Shown here: in pieces, positions 39,745-47,464 of the stretch | Layout of the letters: each line of letters opens with the position of its first letter | Numbering within the stretch: the stretch's first letter is position 1 | Assembly: GCF_024362485.1 (NCBI RefSeq) | Contig: NZ_CP101456.1 | Coordinates: 1,116,001 to 1,180,000, forward strand | DNA length: 64,000 bases | From: Natronobeatus ordinarius | Lineage (GTDB): Archaea; Halobacteriota; Halobacteria; Halobacteriales; Natrialbaceae | Direction: 5' to 3' | Notes under the pieces: generated by a model | Seen by the model: only the letters and a program-made list of their open reading frames with translations | Told to the model about the DNA's origin: nothing | Databases searched by the model: none | Program-made: the position numbers and the translations under genes

Positions 39745-40317
39745 ATGTACAAACGGGTTAGATTGAAAGACACGGTGGAAGTACCGCCGCGGGAGCTGGG
39801 CGACGTCTCGCCCGACCTCGTCAAGCGACTGCTCCAGGACAAACTCGAAGGACGGATGGACGAGGAGGTGGGAAGCGTCGTCTCCGTCACCGAGGTCCAC
39901 GACATCGGTGAGGGGACGGTCCTGCCGAATCGGCCGGGCGTCTACTACGAAGCGGAGTTCGACGCGGTGACGTTCGACCCCCAGATGCAGGAGGTCGTCG
40001 ACGGCACCGTCGTCGAAGTCGTCGAGTTCGGCGCCTTCGTCGGCATCGGCCCCGTCGACGGGCTGTTGCACGTCTCCCAGATCTCGAACGAGTACCTCGC
40101 CTTCGACGGCGAGAACCAGCGACTGGCCTCGAACGAGTCCGACCGATCGCTCGACGTCGACGACGCCGTTCGCGCGCGAATCGTCACCAAGAGCATCGAC
40201 GAGCGCAACCCTCGCGACTCGAAGATCGGTCTCACGGCCAAACAGCCCGGGCTCGGCAAACACGGCTGGCTGCGAGAAGAGCGCGACGAGCCCGAAGAAG
40301 CCACCGCAGGTGAGTAA
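39745..40317 (+). CDS. rpo7: RNA polymerase subunit Rpo7 (E')
   Basis: The 190-residue subunit begins MYKRVRLKDTVEVPPRELGD, the Rpb7-type N-terminal domain. An S1 domain with GTVVEVVEFGAFVGIGPVDG then LLHVSQIS follows at about residues 83-112. With Rpo4 it forms the stalk of archaeal RNA polymerase. The acidic tail is typical for this group. Two bases separate it from spt4. Confidence 0.97.
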   Translation: MYKRVRLKDTVEVPPRELGDVSPDLVKRLLQDKLEGRMDEEVGSVVSVTEVHDIGEGTVLPNRPGVYYEAEFDAVTFDPQMQEVVDGTVVEVVEFGAFVGIGPVDGLLHVSQISNEYLAFDGENQRLASNESDRSLDVDDAVRARIVTKSIDERNPRDSKIGLTAKQPGLGKHGWLREERDEPEEATAGE

Positions 40318-40319
40318 CG

Positions 40320-40517
40320 ATGGCCGCAAAGCGCCTCGTCTGTCGCGAGTGTCACCGGGTGAACGACGCGGACGCCGATATCTGCGTGTCGTGTGGCTCC
40401 TCGTCGCTCACCGAGGACTGGGCCGGCTACGTCGTCATCGCTCACCCCGAAGAGAGCGAGATCGCTACCGAGATGCAGGTCACGGAACCGGGCGCGTACG
40501 CGCTCAAAGTCCGCTGA
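40320..40517 (+). CDS. spt4: Transcription elongation factor Spt4 (Rpo E'')
   Basis: The 65-residue zinc protein has CRECHRVN and CVSCGSSSL, the two CxxC pairs, and ends GAYALKVR, as in archaeal Spt4. It binds Spt5 and helps RNA polymerase elongate. One base separates it from the next gene. Confidence 0.96.
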   Translation: MAAKRLVCRECHRVNDADADICVSCGSSSLTEDWAGYVVIAHPEESEIATEMQVTEPGAYALKVR

Positions 40518-40518
40518 C

Positions 40519-41106
40519 GTGTCCCGAGACGTAGCCGACGACGCCGGCAGGGACGACGAGCCGCTGCTGGTTCTTCCCGACGAGCTTCGAAGCGAGCTGA
40601 AAGAGCCATTCGGCCCTATCGAGACCGACGCCGAAACGCTCCTCGAGCGCGCCGACCCGCCGATCGTTGCCGTCGGCGACGTCGTCACCTATCACCTGCT
40701 CCAGGCCGACTACCCACCGGACGTCGCCGTCGTCGACGGCCGAACCAAACGCCAGGCCGTCGATGCCGAGATCCGCGAGGCCGTAACCACGGGCGCGAGC
40801 CTCGAGGTCGAAAACCCGCCCGCGACGATCACCGAAGCCCTCGTCCGTGCACTCTGTACCGCGCTCGAGGCCGACGAACCCACGACGATCCTCGTCGACG
40901 GGGAAGAGGACCTCGCCGCACTGCCGGCGATCGTCGCTGCCCCCGAGGGCGCGAGCGTCGTCTACGGCCAACCCGACGAGGGGATGGTGCTCGTACGCGT
41001 CGCAGCGCCCGTCCGAACCGACGTTCGGGAACTGCTCGAGCGACTCGAGGGTGACTGCGACCGGCTGTGGACGCTGCTGTCCGAGGACTGTTCTCGGAGT
41101 CACTGA
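40519..41106 (+). CDS. GTP-dependent dephospho-CoA kinase (DUF359 family)
   Basis: The 195-residue protein contains the motifs of the archaeal enzyme: AVGDVVTYHLLQADYPPDVA (near residue 55), VVDGRTKRQ and ILVDGEEDLAALPAIVAAP then VVYGQPDEGMVLV (near 140-165). It makes coenzyme A from dephospho-CoA using GTP. The start is a GTG at 40519, one base after the spt4 stop; ATG starts lie too far in. It is often beside spt4 in archaea. Confidence 0.92.
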   Translation: MSRDVADDAGRDDEPLLVLPDELRSELKEPFGPIETDAETLLERADPPIVAVGDVVTYHLLQADYPPDVAVVDGRTKRQAVDAEIREAVTTGASLEVENPPATITEALVRALCTALEADEPTTILVDGEEDLAALPAIVAAPEGASVVYGQPDEGMVLVRVAAPVRTDVRELLERLEGDCDRLWTLLSEDCSRSH

Positions 41107-41161
41107 ACGGCAGTGTCTCACCTGTTTCAGGTTGTTTCGATAGCGGTGACTCCATCGCGTC

Positions 41162-41189
41162 TATAGTAACCGTTGAAACGAGTACTGTA
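41162..41189. repeat. Minimal TATAGTA palindromic element (internal deletion)
   Basis: TATAGTAACCGTTGAAA joins directly to the end CGAGTACTGTA, i.e. the outer 17 bases of the left arm of the 5.4 kb element meet the outer bases of its right arm. The inner part is gone. One mismatch is present (CTGTA for CTATA). Confidence 0.65.
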
Positions 41190-41287
41190 GCGGTATCCGG
41201 TCCGGTATCGAGCGATCGCGGTATCGTCGTCGGCACAGCGAGGTAGCGCCGAGCCACCGCGAACGGAGTGAGCGATGACGTCGCGAA

Positions 41288-41314
41288 AAGGTCCGGGTGC
41301 GAGAATTGAACCCG
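41288..41314. repeat. Duplicate of the tRNA-His 3' end (direct repeat)
   Basis: This 27-base sequence is identical to 41395-41421, the 3' part of tRNA-His (acceptor and T arm). Such duplications mark integration sites of archaeal mobile elements. An inverted copy of 12 bases (GGTTCAATTCTC at 41346-41357, against GAGAATTGAACC at 41301-41312) lies in between, forming a large hairpin. No integrase is seen, so this is probably a scar. Confidence 0.6.
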
Positions 41315-41396
41315 ACTGCGAGACTCGCGTTCGCTCGTCTCGCGTGGTTCAATTCTCTGCGGACTGCTGTGGCTCACGGAGTTGTTCGCCACAGAA

Positions 41397-41471
41397 GGTC
41401 CGGGTGCGAGAATTGAACCCGCGTCTCAGCCTCCACAAGGCTGAAGGATAGTCCACTACCCCAACCCGGAC
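41397..41471 (-). tRNA. tRNA-His (GUG)
   Basis: Read on the minus strand: acceptor GTCCGGG/CCCGGAC with discriminator C, anticodon arm CAGCC-TTGTGGA-GGCTG (anticodon GTG), and T arm with GGTTCAATTC. The 5' extra G typical of mature tRNA-His is not encoded (a T stands there), so it must be added after transcription. CCA is not encoded. Confidence 0.93.
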
Positions 41472-41612
41472 ACGCTTGCAAGGATATCTAAATCGGTACG
41501 CCTGAAATACGTTACGTTCTCGAGTCCGGTGTGCGACGCTGTGCCGGTCGTTCGGCCAGCCCGTCCCTATCCGTGGCGCTTTTGTCACCGGCCCGACTAC
41601 GGTTGCCAACGC

Positions 41613-42068
41613 GTGGCCATCACCGACAAGATCTACCTCAAAAACCACCGCCAGATCAGCTCCCAGCTCGAGACGAACATCCCGAAGGGAGCGTTCAAGG
41701 GCGCGACGCTCGACGTCCTGTTCCAGGGCGACGGGCTCGAGAAACTCGACGACGCCACCCGCGAGCGAGTACTCGACTTCGCGTCGGACTTTCTCGACTG
41801 TGACTGTCAGGACAACCCCTACTGTGGCTGTCCAGAACGGAAGTTCATGCGCTACCTCCTCGAGTTGCGTGCTCAGGGGCTCGGCCCCGACGCCATCGTG
41901 GACGTGATGAGCGACGACTACATGCTCTACGCTTACCCCGGGGACGTCCTCTCGTTTCTCGACGATGCCGTCCGGACGCTCGAGGCGGCCGAAGGGCTGG
42001 CACGAGTCGACGGCGCCGAGGCAAAACGTGAGGAGATCAGTCGAACGAAGCAGAATCTTTCGCGGTGA
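41613..42068 (+). CDS. Cys-rich conserved protein (DUF5814-like)
   Basis: The 151-residue product reads VAITDKIYLKNHRQISSQLE at its GTG start (41613). It has a Cys cluster FLDCDCQDNPYCGCPERKFM (near residues 68-87) that could bind a metal or Fe-S cluster. The stretch GPDAIVDVMSDDYMLYAYPG and a helical C-terminal end follow. From memory it resembles a domain found at the N-terminus of some haloarchaeal helicases, here alone. I rate this assignment as tentative. Confidence 0.75.
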   Translation: MAITDKIYLKNHRQISSQLETNIPKGAFKGATLDVLFQGDGLEKLDDATRERVLDFASDFLDCDCQDNPYCGCPERKFMRYLLELRAQGLGPDAIVDVMSDDYMLYAYPGDVLSFLDDAVRTLEAAEGLARVDGAEAKREEISRTKQNLSR

Positions 42069-42089
42069 CCGGCCGGGAGTCGCGACGAC

Positions 42090-42494
42090 TCACCGCAACT
42101 GTCGTGGTTCGTCGGCCTCGTCGAGGTCGTCGAGGAGCAACACCTCTTCTCCATCTTCCTCGAGTCGGTCCCTGAGGTCGGTGGCGTACGCCTTGTACTC
42201 CTCGAGTTGCTCGCGGAGGTGTTCGGCCTCGAGTTCGAGTCGTTCGTGCTCGCGGACGAAACTCTTTGGCACCTCCACGGTCGGGGGGAACGCGTGGTCG
42301 GCGTCGGCTCGGTCGAGTTTCTCGAGTTCGGACTCGGGGACGACCGACACCTGGCCGTCGTGGTCGACGAGCATGTCGACGTAGTCCCGGAAGACCGCGG
42401 ACAACGAGATGTCGCGTTCCTCGGCGATCTCCTGGAGTGCCTCGAACGCGTCCTCGTTCACCCGGAAGGAGATCGTCTTGTTCTTGTTGCCCAT
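42090..42494 (-). CDS. Ribbon-helix-helix DNA-binding protein with coiled coil
   Basis: The 134-residue protein starts MGNKNKTISFRVNEDAFEAL, the CopG/Arc-type ribbon, with the following helices EIAEERDISLSAVFRDYVDM. A long coiled coil (residues 80-115) and an acidic tail complete it. ATG at 42494 starts the ribbon directly. It converges with the preceding gene. It may act as a repressor of unknown target. Confidence 0.85.
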   Translation of the reverse strand: MGNKNKTISFRVNEDAFEALQEIAEERDISLSAVFRDYVDMLVDHDGQVSVVPESELEKLDRADADHAFPPTVEVPKSFVREHERLELEAEHLREQLEEYKAYATDLRDRLEEDGEEVLLLDDLDEADEPRQLR

Positions 42495-42639
42495 GTCGCC
42501 TCTAGTCGGTGTCCGAGACACTTAACAATTCGTCAGACGGTTGGCCTCGAGTGTTCGCCCGGTGAGGCGCAACCGTCGCTCGCCTCCAGAAACGATCGTC
42601 GAAAATCGGTCGGTGGTGTGCCCGGTGGAGGCGGTGTGA

Positions 42640-43266
42640 TTACGGTGCCGCTTCGATCTCCTCGAGACTCTCGAGCGCCTGGATCACGTCCCGGCGGTAG
42701 TTCTCCACGGGGGCGTCGTAGCGCTCGTGAGCCATCTGAGCGTACTCGTTGCTGGGGGCCGTCGATCCGCTCTCGGGCGCTTCTTGCTCGGCCTCCCACT
42801 CGCGGAAGGACTCGATGCGCTCGAGGGTGCGTTCGGCGGTCTCGACCACCCAGCGGTCGCGGGTGGCCTCGTCGACGACGGCGATCGACTCCGGTCGAAC
42901 GGAGACGTTGATCGTGCCTTCCTCGGGCTCGTAGGTGCGGGGCTTGCCGACCACGGCGACGTACGCTGGGGGTTCCGTGTCCCGGAGAACCGAGGCGGCC
43001 TCGGGCTGGTACTGGCCGGCGTAGACGAAAAAGGTCCCCGTCGGGTCGACGACCCGGCCGCGCCAGTACTCGCTCTCCTCACCGACGTCCTCGGTTTCGG
43101 TGAGGGTGCCGACGAAGTACACGCGGTTCGCGCGGTCGCCCGTCGGGAGCAGTGCGTAGTTCGGTGCGCGTTCGTCGTCGGACTCCTTGAACGCGTACGT
43201 CGAGTCGTTGAATTCCGAAGCGAAGACGCGGCGGGCGACCTCGCGGGTGAGTTGTGCCTGACTCAT
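42640..43266 (-). CDS. rpap3: RPA-associated protein (Rpap3-like)
   Basis: The 208-residue protein belongs to the RPA-associated family (COG3390). It starts MSQAQLTREVARRVFASEFN and has an OB-fold core (RVYFVGTLTETEDVGEESEY, WRGRVVDPTGTFFVYAGQYQ). A helical C-terminal half follows. It starts two bases after the rpa3 stop codon, and the pair is operonic as in Haloferax. The partner is the RPA protein. Confidence 0.9.
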   Translation of the reverse strand: MSQAQLTREVARRVFASEFNDSTYAFKESDDERAPNYALLPTGDRANRVYFVGTLTETEDVGEESEYWRGRVVDPTGTFFVYAGQYQPEAASVLRDTEPPAYVAVVGKPRTYEPEEGTINVSVRPESIAVVDEATRDRWVVETAERTLERIESFREWEAEQEAPESGSTAPSNEYAQMAHERYDAPVENYRRDVIQALESLEEIEAAP

Positions 43267-43267
43267 G

Positions 43268-44197
43268 TCACATCGACCTCGCTTTGATCAGCAGTTCTTC
43301 CGGATCGGCCGGCGCCTCGAGTTCCTCGATGTCGTCGGCCAGCACGTAGCGACCGAACGTCGGTCCCTCGACGCGGTAGTAGGTGCCGATGACCTGATCC
43401 GCGATCTCGTCCGCAACCACCGTCGTGTCGAGGGCGTCCATCGCCATCTCCTTGGCCTCCTCGAGGCTGATGCCCGTCAGTTCCTCGGTCGCCTCGGCGT
43501 CGAAGATGACCTCGTGGGCGTCGAGCCCGTCGTCGACGACGCCCTTGATCCGGAGGTCGAACTCGCCCTCGACCTCACCGTGCTCGGGACAGCGACCGTT
43601 CTGGAGGACGTAGGTGCAGTCCTCGTGCGGGCAGCGCTTGATCAGCCCGCTGCCGCTTTGCATGTCGACCATCGCGCCTTCGATTTCGGAGGTGTCGTCG
43701 CCGACCTCGATGTCCTCCTCGAGCTCCTCGATGACGGTCGTGCTGTTGAGCTTGACCGAGTACCGTCCCTCGTACTCATCGGTGACGACGTTGCGAAGCC
43801 GGTAGACGCCGCCTTCGTCGAGCGTGGGGAGTTCGGATTTCGCCCACTTGGTGAACTTGATCGTGCCCGTCGGATCGCCGAGGAGCCCGACCTGTGCGAT
43901 GGAGTCGCTTCGGGGCTCCCAGAGTTCGATCACTTTCGCCGTGAGGTCAACCCACTGTTCGTCTTCGTCGATCTCCTCGATCTCGACGGTTTCGCTCGAA
44001 CTCGAAGCGATGTCCTCGCGCTCTAAGCCGGCCTCCTCGAGGTAGTGGTTGGTGACGCTCCGCCGGGCCTCTCCCATCGGTACCTTGTACTCGTCGACGA
44101 GCGTGGTCAGGCGCTCCTCGACGTCGTCGACTGAGACGTCGACGTGCTCTGAAAACTGGTCGTGTATGTCTTCCGCGTGCTGTCGTACGTCGCTCAT
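43268..44197 (-). CDS. rpa3: Replication protein A (single-stranded DNA binding), Rpa3-like
   Basis: The 309-residue protein has an OB-fold (WVDLTAKVIELWEPRSDSIA, QVGLLGDPTGTIKFTKWA) at about residues 80-130 and a zinc site (CPHEDCTYVLQNGRCPEH) at about residues 185-205. Length and pairing with rpap3 fit Rpa3 more than Rpa1 or Rpa2 of Haloferax. The ATG at 44197 is preceded by a Shine-Dalgarno site (GGAGGAGG), and TATTTAAA near 44256-44263 gives a leader of about 35 bases, in contrast to the mostly leaderless genes here. Confidence 0.9.
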   Translation of the reverse strand: MSDVRQHAEDIHDQFSEHVDVSVDDVEERLTTLVDEYKVPMGEARRSVTNHYLEEAGLEREDIASSSSETVEIEEIDEDEQWVDLTAKVIELWEPRSDSIAQVGLLGDPTGTIKFTKWAKSELPTLDEGGVYRLRNVVTDEYEGRYSVKLNSTTVIEELEEDIEVGDDTSEIEGAMVDMQSGSGLIKRCPHEDCTYVLQNGRCPEHGEVEGEFDLRIKGVVDDGLDAHEVIFDAEATEELTGISLEEAKEMAMDALDTTVVADEIADQVIGTYYRVEGPTFGRYVLADDIEELEAPADPEELLIKARSM

Positions 44198-44459
44198 GGT
44201 GTCACGCCTCCTCCTGGGTTTCACTGGGAGGCATACCGTGGTTCGCGCTCGATAGTATTTAAACTGCCGTAACCGGGGTGAAAGTGAACGGCCGTCGATC
44301 GCGTCGAAACCGCCAGCTGTACCGGGGTTCCGGCGCACGCGCGCAGGTGAGACTGAAACCGCGGGTCTGGTGACACTCGCCGGCCTGACGAAACAGTAGC
44401 CCGAACGGCTCGCGGCGACGGGACTATGTGGGCCGCCATCGAACACGGGACAGACACGA
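44198..44459. promoter_or_regulatory. Divergent promoter region of rpa3 and the 103-aa gene
   Basis: The spacer carries TATTTAAA for rpa3 on the minus strand (near 44256-44263) and its Shine-Dalgarno site (near 44205-44213). For the plus-strand gene at 44460 no clear TATA box is seen. No gene is supported inside. Confidence 0.5.
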
Positions 44460-44771
44460 ATGGCTGACCGACGTCGACTCGAGCGCTTCCTCCGATCGAA
44501 GTTTCAGGAGGCCGGTGAGCGGTACGAGGAGCTTCGTCACTCGTCGGGCGAACAGTTCGAGGAAGCCCGCGAGGCCTACGAGGCGGCGCGCAACGCTCGT
44601 GCGCTCCCGACCGACGAGGCGGATCGCGCGAAGATCGTCTGTCGTCGGTTCGCCGAACGGCGGGCGGCGCGGCTGGACGAGGCGTATCGGCCGGCGTGCT
44701 ACGAGGCCGACCACCCCGACTGCGAGGGTTGCGTCGAGGACGTCCACGAGGGGCGGATCGAAACCTGGTAG
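44460..44771 (+). CDS. Small conserved-looking protein with C-terminal Cys motif
   Basis: The 103-residue product is helical and charged, with a coiled-coil-like first half (RFLRSKFQEAGERYEELRHS) and a Cys-containing end (CYEADHPDCEGCVEDVHEGR). The CxxxxxxxCxxC arrangement might bind a metal. The ATG follows the rpa promoter zone. Family not recognised; the radical SAM gene starts 52 bases later. Confidence 0.7.
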   Translation: MADRRRLERFLRSKFQEAGERYEELRHSSGEQFEEAREAYEAARNARALPTDEADRAKIVCRRFAERRAARLDEAYRPACYEADHPDCEGCVEDVHEGRIETW

Positions 44772-44823
44772 CGCCGATCGCTTTCGCACGCCTTTTGGGT
44801 CTCGGGCCGGTACCTACGTTCGA

Positions 44824-45819
44824 ATGATCTCGAAGGGCTGTGAGCAGTGCGCGGAAGGCGGCAAGATGGTCCTGTTCGTCTACGGTTACTGTGACCAGCG
44901 CGACTGCTTCTACTGCCCGCTCGGCGAGACTCGCAAGAACGTCACCGACGTCTACGCCAACGAGCGGCTCGTCGAATCCGACGCCGACGTCTTAGCGGAA
45001 GCTCACCGAATGGACGCTCTCGGGACCTCGATCACGGGCGGCGAACCCCAGGAGGCCCTCGAGCGGACCTGTCACTACCTTTCGCTGTTGAAAGACGAGT
45101 TCGGCGAGGATCACCACACCCACCTCTACACGGGAATTACGGGCGGTCGGGAGAACATGCGCCGGCTCTCGGAAGCCGGCCTCGACGAAATTCGCTTCCA
45201 CCCGCCACTCGAGCAGTGGGGCGAGCTCCACGGCACCGAGTGGGAGGAGATCCTCTACATTGCCCGTGAGGAGGGGCTCACCCCGGCGTTCGAGATCCCC
45301 GGCATCCGCCCCGAACCCGAGTTCCTCGACTTTCTCGACGAGGGGGCCGCGGACTTCTGCAACGTGAACGAGTTCGAGATGAGCCACGGCAACTTCCGGC
45401 GGATGCAAGAGAAAGGCTACGAACTCAAGGAGGGCCACATGAGCGCCGTCGAGACCGATCGCGAAGAGCTCCTCGACGTAATGGGCGACCATCCGAGGGT
45501 GTACTTTTGCACGTCGGTGTTCAAAGACGCCGCCCAGCACCGTCGCCGGCTCAAGCGGATGGCCCGGATCGTCCGCCGAGAGTTCGACGACGTCACCGAC
45601 GACGGCACACTCGTCTACGGAAAGACGTACGCCGACCCCGTGCGGTTCGAGGAACTCGGCGTTCCCGAGGAGTTCTACACCGTCAAGGCGAACCACGTCG
45701 AGGTTGCCTGGTGGCTACTCGAGGAGATGATCGAAGAGGGCGACGTCGCGGACGGCGAGATCGTCGAGCAGTATCCGACGTATGACGGGCAGGTCGTCGA
45801 GCGGACGCCGCTGGCATAA
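44824..45819 (+). CDS. Radical SAM protein
   Basis: The 331-residue protein has the SAM-radical [4Fe-4S] motif in YGYCDQRDCFYCPLGE, that is C-x4-C-x2-C instead of the usual C-x3-C-x2-C. An extra CxxC pair lies in KGCEQCAEGGKM at the N-terminus. ITGGEPQEALERTCHYLSLL matches the GGEP motif. The remainder is a partial TIM barrel. The reaction is unknown. ATG at 44824. Confidence 0.88.
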   Translation: MISKGCEQCAEGGKMVLFVYGYCDQRDCFYCPLGETRKNVTDVYANERLVESDADVLAEAHRMDALGTSITGGEPQEALERTCHYLSLLKDEFGEDHHTHLYTGITGGRENMRRLSEAGLDEIRFHPPLEQWGELHGTEWEEILYIAREEGLTPAFEIPGIRPEPEFLDFLDEGAADFCNVNEFEMSHGNFRRMQEKGYELKEGHMSAVETDREELLDVMGDHPRVYFCTSVFKDAAQHRRRLKRMARIVRREFDDVTDDGTLVYGKTYADPVRFEELGVPEEFYTVKANHVEVAWWLLEEMIEEGDVADGEIVEQYPTYDGQVVERTPLA

Positions 45820-45944
45820 CCGCGAGTGAGCGTAGCGAACGAGCGGCTTTTTGGCGTAGATTTTTCGAGGAGGGGTGAGCGAGTGAAGCGAGCGAACCCG
45901 ACGAGAAAAAGGTACGTGTGGCAGGTCGTCGAGCGGACGCCGCT
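45788..45944. repeat. Direct repeat of the radical SAM gene 3' end
   Basis: GGCAGGTCGTCGAGCGGACG plus CCGCT (25 bases) occurs at 45788-45812 inside the gene and again at 45920-45944 after it. In the second copy the codons still read QVVERTPLA followed by TAG. The 107 bases between the two copies are repetitive (GCGAGTGAGCG, AGCGAACGAGC types) and hold no gene. It looks like a tandem or insertion-type duplication. Confidence 0.65.
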
Positions 45945-46036
45945 CGCGTAGCCCGACTCGCGATCGGACGGAGAACTGTCCAGATTATCGGGTGTGACGA
46001 TCGAAATCCATATGAGCCGTACAGACCGCGTACCGC

Positions 46037-47248
46037 TCACTCGATCTCGGTCAGGTCGATCTCGGGGAGCGTGATGAGGTTCTCGCGGCCGATCCGGAGT
46101 TTTTCGATCTCGTCGTCTTCGTCCATCTTCGAGAGCAGTTGGGACACCTTGGCGTTCGACCAGCCGGTCTCTTTGACGATCATCGCCTGTTTCATCCGGC
46201 CACCGTTCTGATGGAGCAGTCGGAGGACGCGCTCTTCGTCGCTCAGGAGTTCGACGTCGACTTCCTCCGCCTCCTTGACGCTCGAGTCGTCGAACTCGAC
46301 CGACGAAGCGGCTGCCTCGCCGGTCGGTGGCTCGTCCGACGTCGGTTCGGATGCGGTTGTGTCGAGACCGGCGCGTCGGATCAGGTCGGCTAGCCGTTCA
46401 CGGGAGGCGAGAAGGTAACCACCGATCCCGACGACGGCGAGGAGCACGAGCAGACCGAACCCGGCGACGATCGACGTCGGAGACAGGAGTCCGTCGAAGA
46501 AGCTAGTCGGTGGCGTCTCCGACCCGTTGCCGTCGCCGCCTCCGGCTCCGTTGTTGCCGATCTGGAACGTGACCTGAAGTTCGTTCTCGTCGAATTCGTA
46601 CGGTCCGATCCAGACGAGTGCACCGTCCTCGAGACCGCGTGGAACGTCTTCGAACGTGGAGTTCGCCGGCCGTTCGATCACGAGCCGTTGCTCCTCGGTC
46701 AACTCCGGAAACCACGTCCCGTCCCCGGACTGGAACGCGTCACCGAGATAGACGTACCCCCCGTCGACGACGGTGAAGTTCGACCACGTCGCGGAGTAGG
46801 AGATGACGCCGAGTTCGTGGTCGCCGTCGTCGACGGATTCGATTCGAGGATCGTCCCAGCCGGCGTCTTCGAGGTGCATCTCCCGATCCGTCGACGCCGC
46901 TGCGAGCTGCCGGAACTGCTCGAGCGTTTCCGTGTCGTATCCGGCGTCCCGATCACCAGCGGTGATCGCGTCGGCGTACGCCTCGAACTCATCGCGGTCG
47001 GTTTCGCTCTGGAGGTGGAATCGACTCTCGATCGTCCAGATCGCATCGCCGTCGTCGGTGACGGCGATTCGGATCACCTGCCGAGGCTCGGCAGGCTCGA
47101 GGGGTGCTCCCGAAGCGGTTTCGGTGTCTACTTGCGTGTACGCCGAACCAGTCGGTAGAGGGGCCGACGGTGTGGCGGCGACCACACCCATGGGGGCAAC
47201 GACGAGGAGGACTGCGAGGGCGAGGACGATGGCGGCTGATAACCGCAT
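46037..47248 (-). CDS. Membrane-anchored winged-helix regulator with secreted domain
   Basis: The 403-residue protein has a signal sequence (MRLSAAIVLALAVLLVVAPM), an extracytoplasmic domain of about 240 residues with Ser/Thr/Asp-rich beta character, and a single membrane helix (SIVAGFGLLVLLAVVGIGGY, about 285-305). A linker and a cytoplasmic winged helix (DEERVLRLLHQNGGRMKQAM, IVKETGWSNAKVSQLLSKMD) follow. This topology suggests a one-component membrane sensor. ATG at 47248; it is divergent from the secreted-protein gene, a possible target. Confidence 0.82.
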   Translation of the reverse strand: MRLSAAIVLALAVLLVVAPMGVVAATPSAPLPTGSAYTQVDTETASGAPLEPAEPRQVIRIAVTDDGDAIWTIESRFHLQSETDRDEFEAYADAITAGDRDAGYDTETLEQFRQLAAASTDREMHLEDAGWDDPRIESVDDGDHELGVISYSATWSNFTVVDGGYVYLGDAFQSGDGTWFPELTEEQRLVIERPANSTFEDVPRGLEDGALVWIGPYEFDENELQVTFQIGNNGAGGGDGNGSETPPTSFFDGLLSPTSIVAGFGLLVLLAVVGIGGYLLASRERLADLIRRAGLDTTASEPTSDEPPTGEAAASSVEFDDSSVKEAEEVDVELLSDEERVLRLLHQNGGRMKQAMIVKETGWSNAKVSQLLSKMDEDDEIEKLRIGRENLITLPEIDLTEIE

Positions 47249-47435
47249 ACGTCTCAAGGGTGTATCCTCTGTGGAAAAAACCCTTTCCATCCTAAAACAA
47301 CCGGTAACAGATTTTCCAGATCCCTGTCTGCAATAGGGGAGACAGGCTAGCGACGTCTGGGCTGTCGACGCAGCGACGATCGTCACTGCACGTCACGATC
47401 GCCGTAGCGGGAACTGGATCGTTTGTCGACCAGTT

Positions 47436-47441
47436 TTTATA
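47436..47441 (+). promoter_or_regulatory. TATA box of the secreted-protein gene
   Basis: TTTATA within AGTTTTTATACC ends 23 bases before the ATG at 47465, predicting a leaderless transcript. The 216-base interval to the divergent regulator gene could hold operator sites for it. Confidence 0.6.
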
Positions 47442-47464
47442 CCTGGAACGTAGAGTATCGAAAG

